NCBI GenBank assembly: GCA_039029315.1
Contig: JBCCGK010000087.1
Coordinates: 1 to 51,013 of the forward strand
Source of the DNA: JBCCCJ01 sp039029315
GTDB taxonomy: Bacteria > Bacteroidota > Bacteroidia > J057
Length of the DNA stretch: 51,013 nucleotides
Direction of reading: 5' to 3'
Each line of letters begins with the position of its first letter. Within the stretch, counting starts at the first letter, position 1. Both the position numbers and the translations under genes were made by a program. Below, piece by piece: positions 32,471-41,703 of this stretch. The notes beneath the pieces were generated by a model. The model was given only the letters and a program-made list of their open reading frames with translations. It did not search any database and had not been told where the DNA came from.

Positions 32471-35374
32471 ATGTCCTTTCTGGAGCAGATTATTCTGGAA
32501 CTCAAAGAAGAATTTGGTGATGGTATCTCTGAATTGTGCCTGATTGTTCCTTCGCGCCGGGCAGTATTGTTTCTCAAACATGCGCTGGCCAAGGTCTATC
32601 AGTCAACCATTTGGGCTCCGCGAATTATTTCTATCCAGGACTTTGTCAGAGAGCTGTCTGGGGAACAGTTTCCAGATATTCTTCCACTGGTCTTCGATTT
32701 GTATCAGGTGTATATGGACCGGATGCGAGCGGCCAAGCCCGATTTTTTCGAATCATTTGAGGCCTTCTATTCATGGGGGGAAATGCTGGTGAAAGATTTT
32801 GATGAGTTGGACAAATACATGGTGGATGCGCAGCAATTATTTACCAATGTCCATGACCTCAAAGAGATAGAAGCTTTTTTCTCCATTCCAGAAGAAAACC
32901 GGGAACTTATCAAGAGTTTTTGGCGAACCTTGCGAGGCCGAGAAGTGGAGCCAACAGAGATGCAGCAAAAGTTCTTGCGGATTTGGGAAGTGCTTTTTGA
33001 CATCTATTCCGGTTTTCGTGCCAGTCTGAAGGAGCGACACATGGCTTATGACGGGATGGCGTATCGGCAGTTGGTAGATGAGCTGGAGGCAGGAGAGATG
33101 ACCTTGCCTTATCCGAAGACGATCTTTATTGGATTCAATGCCCTGTCCACCGCAGAAGAACGAATGATGAAACATTTGTTGTCTACGGAACAGGGAATCG
33201 TTTATTGGGATGTCGATCGGGCATATTTTACCCCACCAGGCGACCGACTTCCCGGACAAAAAAAACGAGGGCATATCGCTGGAGAAGAACCCGGAAAATT
33301 CATCAAGGGATATCATTATGCCTGGAAAGACATGGACAGCCGACTGATTGTGCATGACATGGCTGCCAGCCCCAAACAAATCGAACTCACAGGTGCGCCT
33401 CTGCATGTGGCGCAGGCACAATATCTAGGCAATTTGCTCACAGAATCTCCTGTACCGCCAGAAGAATTCCAGCGTTGTGCCATTGTGTTGGCGGATGAAC
33501 AACTGCTGTTCCCTGTGTTGTACGCCCTGCCTGATGACCTGACACAGCTCAATATCACGATGGGATTCCGTCTGCGGCAAACGCAGATTTATTCCTTGTT
33601 ATTGACCTTGATGCGATTACTCAACTCTTTGCGGATCGATGCCAATGGCGAACTGATTTTTGCACATGTGGAGGTAGAAGACATCCTCAACAATCCCTAT
33701 ATCAAGGCCCATCATCCTCAACTGAGTTTGCAGATTCAAAAGGAGATTCATCGCAAGAATCTCTTATTCGTTGGCCAGACATTTATGGCGAAAAAGAAAT
33801 TGTCTCCGCTCCTGACTCACATTTTTTCTCCTCCTCGTCCTGATCCTACCCAGACCATCAAAAATCTCGCTCCACTGATTGATTATTGTGAAGGTGTGCT
33901 GACTCGATTGCTGGAAGATGCACAGAAGCGACAGGCGCGTCTGGAATCCGAATATATTTACCATTTCTATCGATGGTTTCAGGAATTGCGCGAGGTGCTG
34001 GAAAGGTATCAACCATCCTTGAGTTTGCAGGGATTTACGAGATTGGTGCGAGAAAGTATGCAGAAAGTTCGGATTCCCTTCGAAGGTGAACCGCTGATAG
34101 GCGTACAGATCATGGGATTTTTGGAGACACGGGTGTTGGACTTTGATCGGGTGTATATTTTGGGGGCGAATGAAGGGAGTCTCCCGGATACCAGTACAGG
34201 TAATAGTTTCCTCCCATACAATCTGCGCAAAGGATTCGGCTTGCCAACTTATGAAGAGAAGGACGCCATCTATGCCTACCACTTCTACCGATTGGTGCAG
34301 CGATCCAAAGAAATCCACCTGATCTATAATCAAGAAGTGAGTGATGGGGGAGGCGCAAAAGAACAAAGCCGTTTTATCCGTCAAATTGAGCATTTTTTTC
34401 GAGATCATCCGAATCTACAAGCGCATCATCGCATGGTCTCTACTCCGGCTCCCTATGCCAAGCGACCTGAGATCCATGTGAGCATGTCGGAGGAGATTCA
34501 GGCCAGTCTTCGTCAGCGATTCCACAAGGAGGGATCTGGAAGATACTTGTCTGCGACGGCCATGACCACTTATCTGGCCTGTCCACTGCGTTTTTATTAC
34601 CACTATGTTGCCAACATCCGGGAGCCTCAGCAGGTCGAAGAGAGCATGGAAGCCAATACCTTTGGGAGTGTCTTACATGAGACGATGGAGTTTCTGTATG
34701 AACCCCTCCTTGGGCAACTCATGACCAAAGCGCGTATCGACCCGCTTCATGCGAAGTTGGATGCGGCCCTGAAGAAGGCATTTCGCAAAAACGAATTGGC
34801 TTGGGGAACTGAGTTGAGGGGGAAAAATTATCTCTTGCGAGGCGTCATCAAAGATCTGTGTGAGCGCATTCTCCAGGCAGATGCCGAGGGAGATCCTTTT
34901 GTGATTCGAAGTCTGGAGGATCAGGAGAGTTTTCTTACCGCTTTGGACATTCAAGGAGAACCGTATCTTATCAATGGCGCCTTTGATCGAGTGGATTATA
35001 TTCCAGAGAAGGATCTCGTTCGCATCATTGATTACAAGACCGGTAAGATCGACCTGTCTGCCAAGACTGTTTCAGACTGTTTTGACAAACCCAAACTGAA
35101 AGCGGCTTTTCAGGGATACCTCTACGCATGGCTGTATGACCGACAACATCCAGGGGTAAAAACCCAGGTTGGATTCTACACCGCCCGCCAACTCAGCGGA
35201 GGAATTCACTACCTGCAAGAAGGAAAAGCTGTACATGAAGAAGAGTTGGCCGCCTTCTCGAAGGGCCTCTCCTCTCTGATTGCTGGATTGCTCCGAAAGG
35301 ATTTTGTACAGACAGACGATGAGCAACAATGCCGAATCTGTCCGTACAATGAGATTTGTAATCGTGGGCGTTAG
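32471..35374 (+). CDS. AddB-like PD-(D/E)XK nuclease with an Fe-S staple
   Basis: The 967-residue protein has an inactivated helicase-like N-terminal body and a C-terminal RecB-family nuclease domain. In that domain, FGSVLHETMEFLY supplies a histidine, GAFDRVDYI an acidic residue, and D854-YKTGK the QhXXY-type catalytic core. Four cysteines, C704 (CPLRFYYHY) and C954, C957 and C963 (CRICPYNEIC), match the iron-sulfur staple of AddB/Cas4-like nucleases. It is probably the AddB partner of an AddA helicase-nuclease in recombination repair; no addA gene is in the window, though in many Bacteroidota the two are adjacent. The N-terminal SRRAVLFLK segment lacks a Walker A motif. Confidence 0.85.
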   Translation: MSFLEQIILELKEEFGDGISELCLIVPSRRAVLFLKHALAKVYQSTIWAPRIISIQDFVRELSGEQFPDILPLVFDLYQVYMDRMRAAKPDFFESFEAFYSWGEMLVKDFDELDKYMVDAQQLFTNVHDLKEIEAFFSIPEENRELIKSFWRTLRGREVEPTEMQQKFLRIWEVLFDIYSGFRASLKERHMAYDGMAYRQLVDELEAGEMTLPYPKTIFIGFNALSTAEERMMKHLLSTEQGIVYWDVDRAYFTPPGDRLPGQKKRGHIAGEEPGKFIKGYHYAWKDMDSRLIVHDMAASPKQIELTGAPLHVAQAQYLGNLLTESPVPPEEFQRCAIVLADEQLLFPVLYALPDDLTQLNITMGFRLRQTQIYSLLLTLMRLLNSLRIDANGELIFAHVEVEDILNNPYIKAHHPQLSLQIQKEIHRKNLLFVGQTFMAKKKLSPLLTHIFSPPRPDPTQTIKNLAPLIDYCEGVLTRLLEDAQKRQARLESEYIYHFYRWFQELREVLERYQPSLSLQGFTRLVRESMQKVRIPFEGEPLIGVQIMGFLETRVLDFDRVYILGANEGSLPDTSTGNSFLPYNLRKGFGLPTYEEKDAIYAYHFYRLVQRSKEIHLIYNQEVSDGGGAKEQSRFIRQIEHFFRDHPNLQAHHRMVSTPAPYAKRPEIHVSMSEEIQASLRQRFHKEGSGRYLSATAMTTYLACPLRFYYHYVANIREPQQVEESMEANTFGSVLHETMEFLYEPLLGQLMTKARIDPLHAKLDAALKKAFRKNELAWGTELRGKNYLLRGVIKDLCERILQADAEGDPFVIRSLEDQESFLTALDIQGEPYLINGAFDRVDYIPEKDLVRIIDYKTGKIDLSAKTVSDCFDKPKLKAAFQGYLYAWLYDRQHPGVKTQVGFYTARQLSGGIHYLQEGKAVHEEELAAFSKGLSSLIAGLLRKDFVQTDDEQQCRICPYNEICNRGR

Positions 35375-35397
35375 GACCTGCGATCAAGCCAGTCCCC

Positions 35398-36048
35398 TTA
35401 TTCTGGCAACCGCTTTTTGATAAACTTGATTTGACCATTGTGGTTGGATTCATGTTCGCAGACATGAAACCACTTGCAATAGTTATTGGTGGGTTGGTTA
35501 TCAAAGAAGGGTTCTGACTCCATGATCCAGGCATCATCTCTTTTGGCAAATTCCTGTTTGCTGACTTCCCGGACCTCTTCCAGTTTGTTCAGGTAAAAAT
35601 TGAGATCATGGCCTTTGATTTTTTTTCTGGCGCTTTTGCCCAAAGCCATGGCGGCCCCCCATTCTTCTTTGATGTCATCGCTCCATGTTCCCCAGGCCAT
35701 GCCATCAAAGGTATTCAACTGATAGTACTTCTCTGTGGCGGCCAGATGGAGCAGCATCGCACCAATCGAATTGGACTTCTCATCGATCTGATAATCGAGT
35801 TGCTCGACTGTCAGACCACGCACAGATCTGACCACCCAGGCGCGCATCATAGTCATGGTCGAGAGCAGGGTGCCAATATGAAGAGAATAGCCTTCCTGTG
35901 GTCCCATCAGATACATACTCTGTTCTTCAGCTGGGGTGAAAACCTGTGCCATGCCTGGCTGGGATAGCGAAGTCAATCCAATTCCTGCACCAAGGATGGC
36001 AGAGCCTTTGAGGAACTGTCTTCTGCTGTTGGATGTTTGTTTGTCCAT
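35398..36048 (-). CDS. DinB-family protein with a twin-arginine signal
   Basis: The 216-residue protein begins with a Tat-type leader (SRRQFLKGSAILGAGIGL). The remainder is a DinB-like four-helix bundle with candidate metal-binding histidines in the LLHLAATEKYY helix and the C-terminal HVCEHESNHNGQIKFIKKRL helix. DinB proteins are metal-dependent enzymes such as thiol transferases, mostly of unknown substrate. An exported form is unusual in this family but seen in Bacteroidota. It lies 59 bases downstream of the GTP cyclohydrolase II-like gene. Confidence 0.8.
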   Translation of the reverse strand: MDKQTSNSRRQFLKGSAILGAGIGLTSLSQPGMAQVFTPAEEQSMYLMGPQEGYSLHIGTLLSTMTMMRAWVVRSVRGLTVEQLDYQIDEKSNSIGAMLLHLAATEKYYQLNTFDGMAWGTWSDDIKEEWGAAMALGKSARKKIKGHDLNFYLNKLEEVREVSKQEFAKRDDAWIMESEPFFDNQPTNNYCKWFHVCEHESNHNGQIKFIKKRLPE

Positions 36049-36107
36049 GTGATTGATTGCTTATTGAGGGTAAATGAAAAAAAAGTATTGGTCAAAGGGA
36101 GAACCCC

Positions 36108-36620
36108 TTATCGTTTGATCTCTTGTGTTCCTGCTACTGTTATCCCAAATTGCTGCAAACTGTCAATTTTTGAGGGATTATTGGTCAACATTCTGATGGA
36201 ACCAACCCCCAACTCCTTCAGAATCTTGGCCGCAGCGCGAAAGTCCCTCGCATCCCGCTTGAAGCCGACTGCCTCATAGGCATCTGCCTGTTTGACCCCT
36301 TCTCGTTTGTATCGTACACTGTTCAGCAGGGCAAAATGGCCGTTGCCCTTGCCTTCCTGATCCAGCAGGATGAGGATGCCTCTGCCAGCTTGTTGGACCA
36401 ACTGTTGTGAGATGTCCAGTTGTTCCTGGCAGTCGCACTCAATGCTATTGAAATAGTGACCAAATATACAGGAAGAATGAACCCTGCACAACACCTCTTC
36501 CGCCCCTTCGAGATTGCCCATGCTCATGGCGATGCTTTCAGATTGGCCATCATAGAAGAGGGCTTCACGAAATTCTCCGTATTTGGTTTTGAGGCTTCCC
36601 TCTGCGAGTTTGATAATCAT
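36108..36620 (-). CDS. GTP cyclohydrolase II-like protein (RibA family, divergent)
   Basis: The protein (about 170 residues from the ATG at 36620) matches GTP cyclohydrolase II in the zinc site (RVHSSCIFGHYFNSIECDC), the GFKRDARDF segment with the conserved Asp/Arg, and MLTNNPSKID. It differs in the RQEGR loop, which reads DQEGKGNGH, and it lacks the usual C-terminal tail. GTP cyclohydrolase II opens GTP in the first step of riboflavin and some pterin-like pathways. I chose the internal ATG because MIIKLAEGSLKTKYGEF aligns with the family start; the longer form from 36701 would overlap the upstream gene. It may be a housekeeping or a specialised paralogue. Confidence 0.75.
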   Translation of the reverse strand: MIIKLAEGSLKTKYGEFREALFYDGQSESIAMSMGNLEGAEEVLCRVHSSCIFGHYFNSIECDCQEQLDISQQLVQQAGRGILILLDQEGKGNGHFALLNSVRYKREGVKQADAYEAVGFKRDARDFRAAAKILKELGVGSIRMLTNNPSKIDSLQQFGITVAGTQEIKR

Positions 36621-36654
36621 ATGTGTGAATAAAAGGATGAATCCGGTCTGTCTC

Positions 36655-38277
36655 TTATCTTGATAGATGTACGTATCTTTTGACCGTGGCGGGTTTGCCA
36701 TGTTCTTTTAGCTGGATGAAATAGACACCTGCCGGAATTGTCAGATCAAGTTGCAGATTTTGTTGTCCAGATGCCAGGGGATAGGTCTCCACCAAGGCTC
36801 CGTTGACATGATAGATGCTGATAGCCCCTTTACGAATCAATGGCGGATCTACTCTTAGCCAGATCAGGCCATTTCCCGGATTGGGATAGATATTAAGGTT
36901 GGGGCCCGGAAGTCTGGGATCGATTGAGTTTGTAACAATGGGATAGTTCCGCCTGGCAATATGGCCATCAAATCCGCCAGAAGCGATGGCCGAAGACCCT
37001 CCGAATCGACTTCTAAGCTGAAAACTCCCCGAGAGATACAGATGATTGTCGACCCATTCTATTCCAAACCCTGAATCATCAGCCTGATCCCCTTGAGTTT
37101 CTCGCCAAAACAGATTGCCCGATTCATCCACAGCCCCAAGAAATACATCTCTGTCCTGCTGTCCTGTGAACTCAATGGTATCCCAACGGGCCAGATGGCC
37201 AACATCCCCCGAAAGAAAAAGGAAGCCAGATTGGGCAAACTCAATATCCCACAGATATTCATTCCCAGGCCCGCTCAATGTTCTGGCCCATTGGAGAGCT
37301 CCTTGCGGACTGTATTTGACCAAATACCCATCCGAGCCTCCACCAAATGGAAGCTCGATGGACCCAAAGTGGGTGGTGTCCCGATAATATCCACAGATAT
37401 AGGGATTGTCTGCTGCATCCAGTTCGATCCTTCCCGGCGACACACTGTTGGCACCTGTCCCAGCTCTTGCCCAAAGAGGGCTTCCATTCGAATCCAGTTT
37501 GGCAATGAACGTATCAAAACTGCCTTGGCCGAACAGGCTGTCACTGCCAATCGTGACTGTGTCCGAAAAATACCCTGTCACATAGACCTCCCCAACAGCA
37601 TTGATTGCCAAATCATAGGCTCGATCATTTTTGCTCCCGCCCATAGACGTGGCCCATATCACAGTTCCTGCCGTATCGAGCTTGGCGACCACGGCTTCCT
37701 GATCTGTACTTCCATTGGAAAGGCTTAGGCTATCCATCTGCCAGTCCCCCCAAAAGTGTCCAGCCATATATAGATAGCCATCGATGTCCAGTTCTAATCC
37801 ATAACACACGTCAAAACTGCTTCCGCCGAATGTTTTGATCCAGTACAGTTGTCCTTCAGGGCTGTATTTGGCGATAAAACTATCTGATGGCCCATTGGCA
37901 ACATACCATTGACCTTCCCATAACATACTGTCAGAAAAGAAGCCTCCTACGTAGAGATTCCCTGCCTGATCCAGGACAATGGCATCTCCCCGATCAAAGG
38001 CTTTTCCGCCAGCAGATGTAATCCAGTCGGTTACACCATCTTTGTTCAGTCTGGCGATATAGATATCTGCATCGCCCTGATGGACTACAGGAATACTATC
38101 AATGAAAGAACTGTCTTTGACCAAGCCTGTATGGTAGACATTGCCTTGTGGATCTACCGCCATTTCGGTGATGAAATCGTCTTCAAAGCTACCAAAGACA
38201 TGTAGCCAATCCCAGTCCTGGGCAGAAAGACAAAGTGGGAGGAGTAGGAGGAAGAAAAGGAAAGATGGCTGTCGCAT
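36655..38277 (-). CDS. SBBP-type beta-repeat surface protein with T9SS type A sorting domain
   Basis: The 540-residue protein has a signal peptide (cleaved near CLSAQ), then about nine beta-propeller-like repeats with recurring DxxGNLYVGG, FIAKYSPEGQLYWIKTFGG and VTGYFSDT phrases of the SBBP type. It ends in a type A sorting domain (IYPNPGNGLIWLRV and GVYFIQLKEHGK). It is predicted to be secreted by T9SS and anchored at the cell surface. The ligand or role is unknown. It heads a run of minus-strand genes with the GTP cyclohydrolase II-like gene 34 bases downstream. Confidence 0.85.
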   Translation of the reverse strand: MRQPSFLFFLLLLPLCLSAQDWDWLHVFGSFEDDFITEMAVDPQGNVYHTGLVKDSSFIDSIPVVHQGDADIYIARLNKDGVTDWITSAGGKAFDRGDAIVLDQAGNLYVGGFFSDSMLWEGQWYVANGPSDSFIAKYSPEGQLYWIKTFGGSSFDVCYGLELDIDGYLYMAGHFWGDWQMDSLSLSNGSTDQEAVVAKLDTAGTVIWATSMGGSKNDRAYDLAINAVGEVYVTGYFSDTVTIGSDSLFGQGSFDTFIAKLDSNGSPLWARAGTGANSVSPGRIELDAADNPYICGYYRDTTHFGSIELPFGGGSDGYLVKYSPQGALQWARTLSGPGNEYLWDIEFAQSGFLFLSGDVGHLARWDTIEFTGQQDRDVFLGAVDESGNLFWRETQGDQADDSGFGIEWVDNHLYLSGSFQLRSRFGGSSAIASGGFDGHIARRNYPIVTNSIDPRLPGPNLNIYPNPGNGLIWLRVDPPLIRKGAISIYHVNGALVETYPLASGQQNLQLDLTIPAGVYFIQLKEHGKPATVKRYVHLSR

Positions 38278-38682
38278 AGCAAATGTGGGTTGGATTCTTC
38301 AAAACAGTAAGAAGTAACAGGAATTTACACAAGTTTGGAAGCACAAGGGAAACTATTATACTGCGGACTGTCATATTTTGCATTCTTCACCTGTCATCCG
38401 TATCTGCAATTCATGTAGGAAGAGATGTTTTCGAGGAAGACTTGAGTATTCTTTCTGTCGGACCTTGTGGCAAAGGGCTGCCACACGTAACAGGGATTCA
38501 TCCTGACATATTGAGAGGAAATTTGAAACACAATTGCGCTGGATTGAAGGCTTAATAGTATGATGGTGAGAACATTTGTAATAGATAAAATATTCTAGTA
38601 ATGTATTTCTTGCAACAATTGGCTGAATTTGTCTCATGATCTCTGGCTGAATTTGTCAATTTGTTGGCGAAATACTGCACCT
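38278..38682. other. Divergent intergenic region with a direct repeat
   Basis: The 405-base stretch lies between the divergent surface-protein gene and the kinase-like gene. A 90-codon open frame at 38283-38555 shows no recognisable protein features and I do not call it. The 14-mer TGGCTGAATTTGTC occurs twice, at 38620-38633 and 38644-38657, just upstream of the kinase-like ATG. Confidence 0.5.
38620..38657. promoter_or_regulatory. Exact 14-base direct repeat, operator candidate
   Basis: TGGCTGAATTTGTC is repeated exactly with a 24-base period and ends 25 bases before the ATG at 38683. The position suits a regulator-binding site, but no regulator is implied by the sequence itself. Confidence 0.35.
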
Positions 38683-39699
38683 ATGAGAATCTTTTCAATG
38701 TTTCTTTGCCTCCTATGGTTGGGAGGAATGCACCTATTGCCTGAGATCAGGGCTCAGCATGCTGATTCTACGCATCAAGCCCTGACCAAGCCCGATTCAA
38801 CCGAATCGAAAGTTGTTCAGGAGGGAGACCTCCCATTCCTTTTTTCGCTCTTGTGTGTGACACTGATTGGGGTATTGGGTTTGTTGGTTGGATACTATCG
38901 ACACCAATTGGATGCACATAAACGGGCGGCAGCCGATCTGCTTGCTCAGAAACGAGAACAATATCTCAAGGAATTTGATCAGCTAACCGCTCGTTTTACT
39001 TCAGATATGGTCCGAATATTTCACGCATCCTTTCCCGCAAATCAGCGGAGGAAGGCGGGCGAGGGGGAACTGAATCCTGTTGGGAGAATGGTGGATACAG
39101 GTCGAGCTGACTACCGCCTATGGGATCAGGTCCAGCAAGTAATTGAATTGTCCAGATATGAATCGGGTAATGTATCACTTGACTGCTGCATCATTGATTT
39201 GGTCTCCTTTCTGGAAGAAATCAAACGTTCCTTTGAACCATTGGCAGCAGGGAAGGAACAGCATCTCCATTTTTCTTATCAACTGGATTCTCTTTTGGTG
39301 AATATTGATCCGCAAAAACTGGAACGCGTGTTATTCAATCTCCTTTCTTATGCGCTCTCCTGCAGTCCCAGAAAAGGATCGATCTCTGTGAAACTTCAAA
39401 TGATTGCCCATCGTGTGCATATTGGCGTGAAAGATTCTGGCCAAAGGATTCCCAAAGAATGTCTCCCCTATCTCTTTGATCGCTTCTATGAAGGAGGCTG
39501 GAAGGGAAAGCGTATGGAGGTGCAAAGTCGGATTGGATTGGCACTTGTTAAAGCATTGGTAGAGATGCACGATGGCGAAATCTCGGTGTATAGCGATGGG
39601 AAGCGAGGAGGAGAATTCTGGTTAGAACTACCCATGACGGCTGGGATTGATTCATCGCCTGTGCCCTATCAGCATCGTTTGAAGCCTATATGTGAGTGA
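38683..39699 (+). CDS. Degenerate sensor histidine kinase (HATPase-domain protein)
   Basis: The protein (338 residues from the ATG at 38683) has a signal or first membrane segment, a second membrane helix near residues 51-71, a coiled region and a C-terminal histidine-kinase-type ATPase domain. Its catalytic boxes are eroded. The N box reads VLFNLLSYAL, with Y223 where the Mg-binding asparagine should be. The G1 box reads D251-SGQRI instead of DxGxGI, and the G2 box reads SRIGLAL instead of GxGLGL. No HELRTP-type phosphorylation site is seen. It is probably a pseudokinase or scaffold. The upstream start at 38629 adds residues with no signal character. Confidence 0.75.
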   Translation: MRIFSMFLCLLWLGGMHLLPEIRAQHADSTHQALTKPDSTESKVVQEGDLPFLFSLLCVTLIGVLGLLVGYYRHQLDAHKRAAADLLAQKREQYLKEFDQLTARFTSDMVRIFHASFPANQRRKAGEGELNPVGRMVDTGRADYRLWDQVQQVIELSRYESGNVSLDCCIIDLVSFLEEIKRSFEPLAAGKEQHLHFSYQLDSLLVNIDPQKLERVLFNLLSYALSCSPRKGSISVKLQMIAHRVHIGVKDSGQRIPKECLPYLFDRFYEGGWKGKRMEVQSRIGLALVKALVEMHDGEISVYSDGKRGGEFWLELPMTAGIDSSPVPYQHRLKPICE

Positions 39700-40026
39700 T
39701 GGCAAGGTTCCAGTAGGGAGCGTATGATTGGTCTGTTGGCCTTTTCTCTTTTTCCTTCTTTCCCACCCCTCTGACTCTGTTCTATGTCAGTAATTTCCTG
39801 TCACCCACGAACTGCCACCAGCAAGCTGGCGGCAGTTCGTGATTGAGGAGCATAACTCCTCTCTCCATGAATTGCTTTGTATGTGCTTCGTTCCGCTTGG
39901 CAAATCTTATGGTATGAATGATCTGCCTGTCTGTAGTGGAGAGCCGCAGCAAATTGTATCGGCTTGCCAAAGCAGAAAGATCGAGGGATTGGGTGTGTGC
40001 CACTCCTTCATTCCTTCGTCAAATAT
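39700..40026. other. Convergent intergenic region, no gene seen
   Basis: The 327-base stretch between the 3' ends of the kinase-like and ELWxxDGT genes holds one strong hairpin (39806-39841) and otherwise nothing recognisable. Confidence 0.5.
39806..39841. terminator. Strong 17-bp hairpin between convergent genes
   Basis: CACGAACTGCCACCAGC and its complement (one G-T type mismatch) form a 17-bp stem with almost no loop. It lies between two convergent genes, where it could end both transcripts. No T run follows on either strand, so it is not a classic intrinsic terminator. Confidence 0.4.
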
Positions 40027-41703
40027 TTATCTGACAAGTAATGGTAGACCATGATTTTTACCATTTGCCTGAATGCTTAACCAATAGATTCCGGTAGGGA
40101 TGCTGGCAGGGAGCTGAACCAACACTTCATGTGTGCCTGGGGCTTTGAATTGTGGAGAGATTTGCACAATTGTCCGTCCTGTCTGATCTATAACAGATAG
40201 TTGGATATCACAAGAGCGTCGTGTGGTGTATTGAACTGTGAACTTTTGCTCAAATACCGGATTTGGGAAAAGCTGAATCTGATCCCTCAATAGTTGAGGC
40301 TCTACAGACGTAACCATTGTGGTATCTTTTACCTTGTAAAGTTCTAGGCCATCCGTGGTGTAGTTGGCACTGAAGTATAAAAGACCGTTGGCCTTGGCAA
40401 AGCCTCGAAAAGCACTGCCAAACTTCACTGGATCGCTATTTGGTGCGATATCTGGCATGATCTTGTATAAACTATCACCTAACTCGTCAAATACCCATAG
40501 TTCAGTTCCATTCGAACCATCTTCTGCCAGGAAATACATGAGATTTTTGTATCGAATGAAGTAATCCAGATTATTATTCTCCGATATTCCATTTAGTGTT
40601 CCAGGGTTAAAGTCTTTAAATAATGACGTTCCAGCTGTTGTCCCGTCAGTACGCCATAATTCTCTACCTGTTCCACTTTGATGTGCCCAAAAATATAGAA
40701 ACCCCATATATCCGAAGAAACCAGAAGGACTTGAATGCCCTCCACTTTGAATATCTTTTAACAGTTGTGTACCTGATGAAGTCCCATCACTTACATATAC
40801 TTCTATTCCGTTAGGTCCAGTTCCATTAAAATAAAGGTTGCCGTTGAAATCTCTTAAATGGACAGGACCACTCCCTAGATCTCCGGGTCTGATATCCTTA
40901 ATTAATTGTGTACCTACAGTGGTTCCATCAGTTTTCCACAATTCATATCCATGTGTTTTATCTCTTGCACTAAAATAAAAGATCCCATCGATTTGGTGAT
41001 AATGTGAATGAAAATTTGAAAGGTCGGAAGATGCCGCTCCGGGATAAATATCCTTGAGTAGCTGAGTCCCTGAAGCCGTGCCATCACTTATCCATAATTC
41101 AGTGCCAAAATCTGGATGATCAGCCTGAAAATATATTTTTCCATTAACCAGACTCATGTAATGTGGAGAAGAACTGCTGGCTCCTGGAGCAATATTTTTA
41201 AGTAAAAATGTCCCTGGATCTGTTCCATCTGAAATCCAAATCTCATTTCCGTCAACACCATTATTTGCAGCAAAGATTATCCGATCCCCAAATTGAGTCA
41301 AAGATTGGACATCTGAATGGGGAGTTCCAGGTCGGATATCTTTCACCAAGACTGTCCCCGTCTCGGTTCCGTCAGATACCCATAGTTCATAGCCATGCCC
41401 TTCATTATCATGTGCTACAAAGAACAAATGATCACCTACAGCCAGGAGATCTATAGGCCCACTACTCCCACTTGAATGAATATCCTTCACCATATAAGTT
41501 CCTTGCTCAGTTCCATCACTTGTCCATAGTTCTTTGCCGTGAATGCCATCATCTGCAGAAAAATAGACTTTCCCTTTGAAGGGTGTCAAAAACTCAATAT
41601 TCGCACCTCCGGTGGGATTGATATCTTTTACCAGTTCAGGTTTTTGCGAAAACAAGACATGAGTTAAACATGTCAACAAGAATAAGCAGGTACATCTGTT
41701 CAT
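40027..41703 (-). CDS. ELWxxDGT-repeat surface protein with T9SS type A sorting domain
   Basis: The 558-residue protein has a signal peptide followed by seven clear ELWxxDGT-type repeats (for example KELWTSDGTEQGT, YELWVSDGTETGT, RELWRTDGTTAGT) and two decayed ones. It ends in a type A sorting domain (LFPNPVFEQKFTVQY and PTGIYWLSIQANG). ELWxxDGT units build beta-propeller surface proteins in Bacteroidota. It is predicted to be secreted through T9SS; its function is unknown. Confidence 0.87.
   Translation of the reverse strand: MNRCTCLFLLTCLTHVLFSQKPELVKDINPTGGANIEFLTPFKGKVYFSADDGIHGKELWTSDGTEQGTYMVKDIHSSGSSGPIDLLAVGDHLFFVAHDNEGHGYELWVSDGTETGTVLVKDIRPGTPHSDVQSLTQFGDRIIFAANNGVDGNEIWISDGTDPGTFLLKNIAPGASSSSPHYMSLVNGKIYFQADHPDFGTELWISDGTASGTQLLKDIYPGAASSDLSNFHSHYHQIDGIFYFSARDKTHGYELWKTDGTTVGTQLIKDIRPGDLGSGPVHLRDFNGNLYFNGTGPNGIEVYVSDGTSSGTQLLKDIQSGGHSSPSGFFGYMGFLYFWAHQSGTGRELWRTDGTTAGTSLFKDFNPGTLNGISENNNLDYFIRYKNLMYFLAEDGSNGTELWVFDELGDSLYKIMPDIAPNSDPVKFGSAFRGFAKANGLLYFSANYTTDGLELYKVKDTTMVTSVEPQLLRDQIQLFPNPVFEQKFTVQYTTRRSCDIQLSVIDQTGRTIVQISPQFKAPGTHEVLVQLPASIPTGIYWLSIQANGKNHGLPLLVR

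Noticed and set aside
38283..38555. 90-codon open frame in the divergent region upstream of the kinase-like gene
   Set aside because: It has no recognisable domain and lies in an AT-rich control region; its composition looks non-coding.
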